From: Vibrio kanaloae
Lineage (GTDB): Bacteria > Pseudomonadota > Gammaproteobacteria > Enterobacterales > Vibrionaceae
Direction: 5' to 3'
Assembly (NCBI RefSeq): GCF_024347535.1
Contig: NZ_AP025497.1
Span: forward strand, 248,001-312,000
Length of the DNA stretch: 64,000 nt
In this document: in pieces, positions 57,664-64,000 of the stretch
How the letters are laid out: each line of letters opens with the position of its first letter
How positions within the stretch are numbered: position 1 is the first letter of the stretch
Position numbers and translations under genes: made by a program
The notes under the pieces: generated by a model
What the model was told of the DNA's origin: nothing
Seen by the model: the letters and a program-made list of their open reading frames with translations, nothing else
Database searches by the model: none

Positions 57664-58533
57664 TTAACCTATTTTTCCGGTTTCGATGAGCTGTTGCAGG
57701 ATTGGTCTTACAATGAGCTCCATAGCAAAACTCATTTTTCCTCCTGGCACGACAAGCGTGTTGTGGCGAGACATAAATGAGCCATCAATCATTGCCAAAA
57801 GGTATGGGAAATCGACGTTTTTGATGCCACGCAAACGTATAACTACGAAGCTCTCGTCTAAACTAGGGATCCCTTTGGCGTTGAGTGGGTTGGATGTATC
57901 TACGGTTGGAACTCGTTGAAAATTGATATGAGTACGTGAAAATTGAGGAGTAATGTAGTTAAGATAATCATCCATTGAACGAACAATTGAGTCCATTACT
58001 GCTTCACGCGAGTGCCCGCGATCGCGTGTGTCACGAACGAATTTTTGTATCCATTCAAGGTTCACGATTGGCACCATACCGATTAGCAGGTCGACATGTT
58101 TAGAGACGTTGATGTCTCCGTCTACTACACCGCCGTGTAGGCCTTCGTAGAACATCACATTTGAATTTTCAGGGATCTCTTGCCATGGCGTAAAGGTACC
58201 TGGCATTTGATTGTAAGGCACGGCTTCATCGAAGGTGTGCAGATAACTCCGTACTTTACCGGTGCCTTCATTACCATACTGATGGAAGAATTCTTCTAAT
58301 GCGCCAAAATCGTTAGCCTGTGGACCAAAGTAGCTGATGTGCTTACCTTGCGCGCGTGCCTTGCGGATTTCGACATCCATTTCTGGTCGAGTAAAGCGAT
58401 GGAAACTATCCCCTTCAACCCAAGCGGCCTTCACGTCCATCATATTGAACATTTTGCGGAAGGCTTCTGAGGTAGTGGTGGTGCCGGCTCCAGATGAACC
58501 CGTCACCGCAATAATTGGATGTTTAGCGGACAT
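57664..58533 (-). CDS. prkB: Phosphoribulokinase-like protein PrkB
   Basis: P-loop kinase related to phosphoribulokinase/uridine kinase; E. coli PrkB (YhfF neighbourhood) has no established physiological role in organisms without a Calvin cycle. The 289 residues match E. coli (289). Walker A-like GSSGAGTTTT is at 12-21, with Thr in the usual Lys position, 'WVEGDSFHRFTRPEMD' and 'NVMFYEGLHGGVVDGDINVS' following. It lies between yheU and crp, the conserved order yheT-yheU-prkB-crp. No SD is obvious except AAGGG before the ATG (CAAGGGTTGTC). Confidence 0.93.
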   Translation of the reverse strand: MSAKHPIIAVTGSSGAGTTTTSEAFRKMFNMMDVKAAWVEGDSFHRFTRPEMDVEIRKARAQGKHISYFGPQANDFGALEEFFHQYGNEGTGKVRSYLHTFDEAVPYNQMPGTFTPWQEIPENSNVMFYEGLHGGVVDGDINVSKHVDLLIGMVPIVNLEWIQKFVRDTRDRGHSREAVMDSIVRSMDDYLNYITPQFSRTHINFQRVPTVDTSNPLNAKGIPSLDESFVVIRLRGIKNVDFPYLLAMIDGSFMSRHNTLVVPGGKMSFAMELIVRPILQQLIETGKIG

Positions 58534-58610
58534 GACAACCCTTGTCGTTTGAGTAACATACTTGTTAGCAATCGACTTTTACTATAACACGGCTCCTTTC
58601 TAAGCGCAGC

Positions 58611-58823
58611 CTAGAAGCGTTTTATGACTTGGATATCAACGGTTTCATGTAGCTCAGAAAACACGATGCTGACCTCTCCCGAGGCTAATTGATGTTTCAC
58701 TTGGTCAATCTTGTTCTGTAATGAAACCTCTACGTCGCCGTAGTCTGTACCTTCACGCAGTACGAACTCTTTGATGAGGTTTTCCAGTGTCTCTGGCGCG
58801 ATGTCTTGCCATGGGATGATCAT
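58611..58823 (-). CDS. yheU: YheU family (UPF0270) small protein
   Basis: A 70-residue protein of unknown function. Its N-terminus [20 protein letters not shown] and '[19 protein letters not shown]' are nearly identical to E. coli YheU (72 residues), and '[10 protein letters not shown]' is conserved near the end. It lies 77 bp upstream of prkB and 119 bp downstream of yheT. SD AGAGAGAAG precedes the ATG. Confidence 0.93.
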   Translation of the reverse strand: MIIPWQDIAPETLENLIKEFVLREGTDYGDVEVSLQNKIDQVKHQLASGEVSIVFSELHETVDIQVIKRF

Positions 58824-58942
58824 AAATACTTCTCTCTTTTATGTTCATGAGTATGTTCATTGGTACGTTGATGAGTGTGTCTAGTGACATTATCACTCCC
58901 CCTTTTTACCAAGGCTAAGCTTATTTTTATAACGTCCGGGCA

Positions 58943-59935
58943 TTATGCCGAATCTTGGAGACTTTCATAGTAGGCGGGTAATGCTTCTTCCAACCAAAAT
59001 CTAGGTTTGAGCGTACTGCCGGTAATAAAGCCCACATGGCCGCCTTTTTGAAATAGGCGATAGTCGATGTTGTCAGGCAACACGAACTTTGGAATCACGT
59101 CGTCTGTCATAAACGGATCGTCTTTAGCATGGATGATCTGAGTCGGTAGTTTTATCTGATTGAGCTTAGGAAGAGCGGAGCACTGTGCATAATAGTCTTG
59201 AGCGTTTTTGAATCCGTGTAAGGGCGCAGTAATCCGTTCATCAAACTCGTATAGCTTATTAATTTTCTTGATCGCTTTAGCGGTGATCCCGAGTTGATCT
59301 TTTAGCAGATTACCCTTTTTCAACGCATTGGATTTGAGTGAATTGAGCAGGTACTTCTTATAGATCTTGGAGAAACCTCGTTCAATGCGGCTTGAACAAC
59401 AGGCAAGATCAAAAGGTGCAGAAACTATCGTTGCCGCCGACAGCAATGGGTCATCTGCGTATTCAACCAAATAGTTCGCTAGCATGTTTCCGCCTAAGGA
59501 AATCCCAACCGCAACCTTTGGGTTATTTGGAAACTGTCTATCAAGGTGTTTAAGGAAGAAGCGAGCGTCTTCGACTTCACCTGAGTGATATGCGCGAGCC
59601 AAGCGATTTGGTTTTCCGCTACAACCTCTAAAGTGCATCATCACTGATAGCCAACCATCTTTAGCAAAGGCATTCATCAGTCCGTTGGCATAAGGGCTTT
59701 CAAAGCTTCCCTCTAAGCCATGGAATAGAACGAATATCGGCTTGTTACTTCGAGCCTCATTACTTGGGGTGTCACCCTCTGGCGATTCGCTCCAAGCAAG
59801 ATCGAGAAAGTCACCGTCGGGTGTTTCTAAGGTTTGCCATTGAGGGGCAAACAATGCCTGCTTTCTAATAAATCGTGGCACTAAGGTTTGTAAGTGCGGA
59901 TTAGATAAACCAGCGGCTGCGGTAAATATTGTCAT
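58943..59935 (-). CDS. yheT: Alpha/beta hydrolase YheT
   Basis: COG0429 hydrolase of the AB-hydrolase 'embryogenesis-associated' family. The 330 residues (E. coli 340) start FTAAAGLSNPHLQTLVPRFI. They show the oxyanion 'VLFHGLEGSFESPYANGL', 'HFRGCSGKPNRLARAYHSGE', the nucleophile Ser in 'VGISLGGNMLANYL' and the late His in 'KGGHVGFITG'. Asp in 'HAKDDPFMTD' completes the triad. The substrate is unknown. It leads yheT-yheU-prkB-crp. Confidence 0.93.
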   Translation of the reverse strand: MTIFTAAAGLSNPHLQTLVPRFIRKQALFAPQWQTLETPDGDFLDLAWSESPEGDTPSNEARSNKPIFVLFHGLEGSFESPYANGLMNAFAKDGWLSVMMHFRGCSGKPNRLARAYHSGEVEDARFFLKHLDRQFPNNPKVAVGISLGGNMLANYLVEYADDPLLSAATIVSAPFDLACCSSRIERGFSKIYKKYLLNSLKSNALKKGNLLKDQLGITAKAIKKINKLYEFDERITAPLHGFKNAQDYYAQCSALPKLNQIKLPTQIIHAKDDPFMTDDVIPKFVLPDNIDYRLFQKGGHVGFITGSTLKPRFWLEEALPAYYESLQDSA

Positions 59936-60211
59936 AAAAACAGTCCATGCTTCTTTTATAGGCTTTGATAAAGTGTTGAGCCTTTAGCGAAACGCCCACG
60001 TTTTTATTTGAGCTTGGTTGATTCTCGGTATAAGCGCAAGAGTTTCACTGATACGGGCTACAAAAACTGGGTGTAGGTAACTAGTTGAATATTTTCGAGA
60101 TTGAGCTTCAAACATATTGCCAGTCATGCGGGCCACTCCCGTGTGAAAACGAAGAGCGATACTACCAAGGTAAGCTTGGATCTTGATTGAAGATAAGAGA
60201 AAGGAAACGCG

Positions 60212-60682
60212 TTAGGGTTGAGGTGCTGGTTCAGAAAAAGCGTCGTAGAGGTTTTCTGCCCCTAATAAACGACAGTATTGAAAGGTAAGTGACGATTGTT
60301 GGCTGGCAAAAAGTTTAAGGGAGTTAATGCAGTCAACGAGGTCGGATTGCTGCTGTTTTTCTAGCTGTAGCTCAAATTGGAGAGCTTCGCGGTAGAGAGA
60401 GTCGACAACCTGAGGTTTGAGGTGCTTACGTAGCTCACGATAGTTGTGAAGAAGAGTTTCAGAGCGGCTTAAACACTGTTGTACTTTATGCCACTCTTCT
60501 TCGGCAAAAGATAATTGCTGCTCATCAAGCCATTTGAGAAGCAGCAGAAGATTGACGTTGCCGTGGAACTGGTTTTGCAAAGCTAAGCACGCATCCTTTA
60601 CACCGCGCACACTGTAATACTGAAGGCTAAATTGCCATAGTCGTTCCAGTGTTAGTGATATCGGGGCGTGCTCTGGGCTCAT
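60212..60682 (-). CDS. TIGR02444/DUF2390 family protein
   Basis: A 156-residue, mainly helical protein without membrane segments. The pattern 'LERLWQFSLQYYSVRGVKDACLALQNQFHGNVNLLLLLKWLDEQQLSF' resembles the TIGR02444 family found beside yheS in vibrios and pseudomonads; function unknown. Its ATG overlaps the yheS stop codon by 4 bp (ATGA), so it is translationally coupled to that ABC-F gene. Confidence 0.82.
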   Translation of the reverse strand: MSPEHAPISLTLERLWQFSLQYYSVRGVKDACLALQNQFHGNVNLLLLLKWLDEQQLSFAEEEWHKVQQCLSRSETLLHNYRELRKHLKPQVVDSLYREALQFELQLEKQQQSDLVDCINSLKLFASQQSSLTFQYCRLLGAENLYDAFSEPAPQP

Positions 60683-62601
60683 AAGCTATCCATTTCCTGT
60701 TCCATTTGCTCAAGTTCTTCTTGAGTGGACATCCAATCCATTTCAACTTCTTCTAACTGTGATTTACTGCTCGCTTGCAGTGCGAGTACTTTATTCAGTT
60801 TAGCCTTATTTTCAGCTTCATAAAGTGAAGTGTCAGATAATTGCTGTTCAGCTTCTTCAAGATCAAGCGTCAACTTATCCATTTTCTTTTCAAATTGAGT
60901 CAATTGTTTGCGAATAGGCGCGGTCAGTTTTCTGAACTCTGCTTCTTTACGTTTTTGTTCTTTCTTTGATGCTGCGCTGTTCGCGCTGTCTTTAGCCGGA
61001 GCTAACGCTTGCGCTTCTTTGCGTTCAATTTTTTGCTGTTCAGTCAGCCATTTATAGTAATCGTCAAGATCACCGTCAAACGGCGCAACCTGACGGTCAT
61101 GTACTAGGTACAAGTCATCGGTGGTTGCACGCAGTAAGTAACGGTCGTGCGATACGATAACCATCGCGCCTTCAAACGTTTGTAGCGCGAAGGTCAGCGC
61201 TTGACGCATATCGAGGTCAAGGTGGTTGGTTGGCTCATCGAGTAACAAGAGATTTGGCTTTTGCCATACCAGTAGAGCCAATACCAATCGTGCTTTTTCA
61301 CCACCAGAAAATGGAGCCACTTTATCGAGCGCTTTTTCACCTTGGAAGCCAAAGCTGCCTAGGTAATCTCGCAATTGTTGCTCGGTGTGCTTAGGCGCAA
61401 TCTGCATCATGTGTTGCAGTGGTGTCTCTTCTGGATGCAGCGTTTCCAATTGATGTTGAGCGAAGTAACCCAACTTAACGCCTTGCGAATAGTTCAGTTC
61501 ACCACCTTGCTGTTTTAGTTCGCCTGAAAGCAGTTTGATCAGTGTCGATTTACCCGCACCATTTCGACCCAGCAGGCCGATACGGCTACCTGGAACGAGG
61601 TTAAGGCGAATCTTTTCTAGAATTAGGTTGTCGTCGTAGCCCGCCGATACCTCATCCATCATCATGATTGGGTTAGGCAGCGCGTCCGGCTCTCTAAATT
61701 CAAAGCTGAATGGGTTATCAAATTGAGCGGGTAGCACTTGTTCCATTTTCTCAAGTGCTTTAATGCGGCTTTGTGCTTGGCGAGCTTTTGAGGCTTTGTA
61801 ACGGAAACGATCAATGTAGCTCTGCATGTGAGACATTTGCTTCTGCTGCTTCTGGAACATTGCTTGTTGCAGGATCAGTTTCTGAGCACGTTGAGTCTCA
61901 AACGACGAGTAGTTTCCTGTGTATTCGTTAAGCTGCTGGTTTTCAACATGCACGATGCGGTTGACGATAGGATCTAAGAAGTCTCTATCGTGCGAGATAA
62001 GAACCAGTGTACCAGGGTAGCTTTGTAGCCAGCGTTCTAACCACATCACAGCGTCTAAGTCTAAGTGGTTGGTAGGCTCATCGAGTAGCAGTAAGTCACT
62101 ACGACATAGAAGAGCTTGCGCTAAGTTCAAGCGCATACGCCAACCACCCGAAAATTGGGTCAGATTCCATGTCATTTGTTCTTGGCGAAAACCAAGGCCA
62201 TCAAGTAATTCAGCGGCTCGTGAATTGATGGTGTAACCACCAATGGTTTCAATTTTTCCGTGTATTTCTGCTACTAGTGTACCGTTGTCGGCCTGTTCTG
62301 CTTTGGCTAATTGCTCTTCAAGGCCACGATATTCTCTGTCACCATCAATCACATACTCAATAGCTTTTCTTTCTAATGCTGGGGTTTCTTGTGCAACCCA
62401 AGCCATTTCCCAGTGAGCGGGTTTACTGAATGAACCTGCATCAATAGATAATTCATCCTTAATTAAGGCGAAAAGCGTGGATTTACCACAGCCGTTTTTA
62501 CCAACCAAACCGATCTTGTCGCCAAGGTGAAGAGTCGCAGATGCTTGGTCGAGTAATGGCTTACCGCCGCGTAGCAATTGAATATCAGAGAAAGTAATCA
62601 T
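60679..62601 (-). CDS. yheS: ABC-F family ATP-binding protein YheS
   Basis: A soluble ABC-F protein with two ATPase domains and no membrane domain; family members act on ribosomes, and E. coli YheS affects stalling at some nascent chains. I start at the ATG at 62601 (MITFSDIQLLRGGKPLL), as in E. coli; the frame continues 26 codons upstream. The 640 residues carry Walker A GKNGCGKS (34-41) and GRNGAGKS (about 343-350), two LSGG-like motifs (QFSGGW, PFSGGE), twin Walker B 'LLLLDEPTNHLDLD' and the arm/linker region between. A charged coiled-coil C-terminal tail (about 530-640) follows. Confidence 0.95.
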   Translation of the reverse strand: MITFSDIQLLRGGKPLLDQASATLHLGDKIGLVGKNGCGKSTLFALIKDELSIDAGSFSKPAHWEMAWVAQETPALERKAIEYVIDGDREYRGLEEQLAKAEQADNGTLVAEIHGKIETIGGYTINSRAAELLDGLGFRQEQMTWNLTQFSGGWRMRLNLAQALLCRSDLLLLDEPTNHLDLDAVMWLERWLQSYPGTLVLISHDRDFLDPIVNRIVHVENQQLNEYTGNYSSFETQRAQKLILQQAMFQKQQKQMSHMQSYIDRFRYKASKARQAQSRIKALEKMEQVLPAQFDNPFSFEFREPDALPNPIMMMDEVSAGYDDNLILEKIRLNLVPGSRIGLLGRNGAGKSTLIKLLSGELKQQGGELNYSQGVKLGYFAQHQLETLHPEETPLQHMMQIAPKHTEQQLRDYLGSFGFQGEKALDKVAPFSGGEKARLVLALLVWQKPNLLLLDEPTNHLDLDMRQALTFALQTFEGAMVIVSHDRYLLRATTDDLYLVHDRQVAPFDGDLDDYYKWLTEQQKIERKEAQALAPAKDSANSAASKKEQKRKEAEFRKLTAPIRKQLTQFEKKMDKLTLDLEEAEQQLSDTSLYEAENKAKLNKVLALQASSKSQLEEVEMDWMSTQEELEQMEQEMDSL

Positions 62602-62773
62602 AGAAGTAGCATAGAAATTAGAGGTGAACAGACGCCTGCATAGTAGGCTGAAACCAGATAAAAGTCGATCACAATGCAATTTGCGTTATTATGCCAATAA
62701 CATATTAATAACTTTTTTTTTAAATTCTTGTGGACTCGCCACTGTTTAGCCCTCAAAGGAATGTTTCAAAGGA

Positions 62774-63358
62774 ATGAGTAATACTCCCTCGACAGACCAC
62801 CCCGTGCCAAAGGTGTTAATAATTTACGCACACCCGGAGCCGCACACCTCTATTGCTAATCAAATGATGATTAAAAAGGTAGAGTCGCTAGGGCATGTTA
62901 AAGTTCATGATCTCTATGCTATCTATCCAGACTTTTTTATCGATGTCCCTTATGAGCGTAAATTGCTCCTTGAGTACGACGTGATTGTGTTTCAACACCC
63001 TTTATTTATGTATTCATGCCCTTCGCTCTTGAAGGAGTGGTTTGATCGCGTGTTAGGGAAAGGTTTTGCGTTTGGTGAGCAGTGTGCGCTTAAAGGTAGG
63101 TACTGGAGAAGTGTTATCACTACTGGCGGTAAAGAAGAGGCATTTGGCGCTGCAGGCTATAATAAATATCCATTGCAAGAGATTTTACAACCGTTTGAGT
63201 TAACCGCTGCTTTGTGTCAGATGAACTGGATGTCACCTTTCGTTTTACATTGGGCACGAAATGTTTCGGATATGGCGCGTTATCAACACGCTGAAGCCTA
63301 TCTAAATTGGTTGCAAGATCCGCTACAAGATACAGGAGCGAATGATGGCCCTGACTAA
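62774..63358 (+). CDS. kefG: KefB ancillary quinone oxidoreductase KefG
   Basis: Flavodoxin-fold NAD(P)H quinone reductase family protein needed for full activity of the KefB potassium efflux channel. The 194 residues (E. coli KefG 184) show 'KVLIIYAHPEPHTSIANQMM', 'VHDLYAIYPDFFIDVPYERKLLLEYDVIVFQHPLFMYSCPSLLKEWFDRVL' in short segments, and 'WRSVITTGGKEEAFG'. The preferred start has AAAGG immediately before it; an identical CAAAGGAATG lies 13 bp upstream. It overlaps kefB by 14 bp and is divergent from yheS, the same order as E. coli yheS-kefG-kefB. Confidence 0.93.
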   Translation: MSNTPSTDHPVPKVLIIYAHPEPHTSIANQMMIKKVESLGHVKVHDLYAIYPDFFIDVPYERKLLLEYDVIVFQHPLFMYSCPSLLKEWFDRVLGKGFAFGEQCALKGRYWRSVITTGGKEEAFGAAGYNKYPLQEILQPFELTAALCQMNWMSPFVLHWARNVSDMARYQHAEAYLNWLQDPLQDTGANDGPD

Positions 63359-64000
63359 TGATTTTCTGCAAAGTAGCGTTATCTTTTTAGCGGCGGCTGT
63401 CGTTGCGGTTCCTATTGCACAGCGAGCTGGTTTGGGTTCGGTGTTGGGGTATTTGTTAGCCGGTGTGGCGATTGGGCCATGGGGGCTCGGGCTGATCAGT
63501 GACGTCGAGGCAATTCTGCATTTCTCCGAACTTGGGGTCGTATTATTGCTCTTTCTGATTGGTTTAGAGCTAAACCCCAAAAAATTGTGGCAAATGAGAG
63601 CGCCTATTCTTGGGTTGGGTGGCGCGCAAGTGTTGATCACCACTTTGATCATTACCGCTATCGTGCGTTTGTTTGGTTTAAGTTGGCAAACGAGTCTCGT
63701 GATAGGTATGGGGTTGGCACTATCTTCAACTGCGATAGCTTTGCGTGTTATTGAGGAGCGAGAGCTCGGTGGCAAAGAGGCCGGGCAGTCAGGCTTTGCG
63801 GTGTTACTTTTTCAAGATATCGCGGTCATTCCAATGTTGGCGATGTTACCCCTGCTTGCTGGTAATGTCGGTGGCAGTTGGGCTGATATGTTGTGGATGC
63901 TGGGTGGTGTGATCGGTTTGTTTGTTGGTGGTCACTTCTTACTGAGACCACTGTTTCGGTACATCGTCATGAGTGGTGTGCGTGAGGTGTTTACGATTGC
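63345..64000 (+). CDS. kefB: Glutathione-regulated potassium-efflux antiporter KefB, partial
   Basis: The first 218 codons are present; the gene continues past the window. The translation MALTNDFLQSSVIFLAAAVV is followed by hydrophobic helices of the CPA2 cation/proton antiporter family, including 'LGSVLGYLLAGVAIGPWGLG', 'ELGVVLLLFLIGLELNPKKL' and 'GLALSSTAIALRVIEERELGG', with the glutathione-binding region expected later. I start at the second of two adjacent ATGs (63345), which is 6 nt after GGAG. It overlaps the end of kefG and is protected against electrophiles in known members by glutathione adduct gating. Confidence 0.93.
   Translation, partial: MALTNDFLQSSVIFLAAAVVAVPIAQRAGLGSVLGYLLAGVAIGPWGLGLISDVEAILHFSELGVVLLLFLIGLELNPKKLWQMRAPILGLGGAQVLITTLIITAIVRLFGLSWQTSLVIGMGLALSSTAIALRVIEERELGGKEAGQSGFAVLLFQDIAVIPMLAMLPLLAGNVGGSWADMLWMLGGVIGLFVGGHFLLRPLFRYIVMSGVREVFTI

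Overview
The window is an uninterrupted stretch of core chromosome from a Vibrio (Gammaproteobacteria). The evidence is AphA (the vibrio low-cell-density quorum-sensing regulator), an argininosuccinate lyase fused to an acetyltransferase domain (ArgHA), a rhombosortase-type (GlyGly-CTERM) extracellular nuclease, and vibrio-typical neighbourhoods such as oxyR/prx-grx/lpd and crp-prkB-yheU-yheT. Base composition is moderate throughout. I see no insertion sequence, integrase, prophage, CRISPR array, rRNA or tRNA. A Splendidus-like vibrio would fit, but species cannot be fixed from this sequence alone.

Layout. 1-10.2 kb (mostly minus strand): an HTH regulator cut by the window edge, glpX, zapB (plus), then priA-cytR-ftsN-hslVU-menA-rraA transcribed leftward. 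10.5-12.4 kb: rpmE and a malic enzyme. 12.6-17.9 kb: the methionine regulon (metJ divergent from metBL, then metF), with MetJ operators visible as tandem 8-mers. 18.0-21.5 kb: aphA and ppc. 21.8-28.4 kb: arginine biosynthesis, argE divergent from argC-argB-argG-argHA. 28.7-33.2 kb: a small CxxC membrane protein, a RidA protein and a peroxide-defence cluster: flavoprotein disulfide reductase, peroxiredoxin-glutaredoxin fusion and divergent oxyR. 33.3-47.7 kb: mrcA divergent from pilMNOPQ, then aroK-aroB-damX-dam-rpe-gph-trpS. 48.1-55.7 kb: nuclease xds, pabA, and arginine catabolism astC/argD-astA-astD. 55.9-64 kb: a DUF1338 protein, crp, prkB, yheU, yheT, a TIGR02444-type protein, yheS and kefGB (kefB runs off the end).

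How it works together. Regulators sit beside their targets: MetJ with metBL and metF, OxyR with the thiol peroxidase system, CytR behind a CRP-type site, Crp with its own candidate site. Arginine synthesis and succinylation-based degradation lie 25 kb apart. PBP1A, the type IV pilus assembly proteins, FtsN, DamX and ZapB make the window rich in envelope and division functions.

The novelty is mainly in non-coding structure. A perfect 17-bp inverted repeat flanks 101 bp upstream of rpmE. A 13-codon leader ORF overlaps an SD-poor GTG start of ftsN. A 63-nt structured element lies before aroK, six 12-13 bp repeats lead trpS, five 7-bp repeats abut the aphA stop codon, and mutually exclusive hairpins follow argHA. 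A perfect 16-bp palindrome lies before astC, and the disulfide reductase beside the peroxiredoxin-glutaredoxin carries a Cys-rich C-terminal tail. I found no clear defence, mobile or biosynthetic system.
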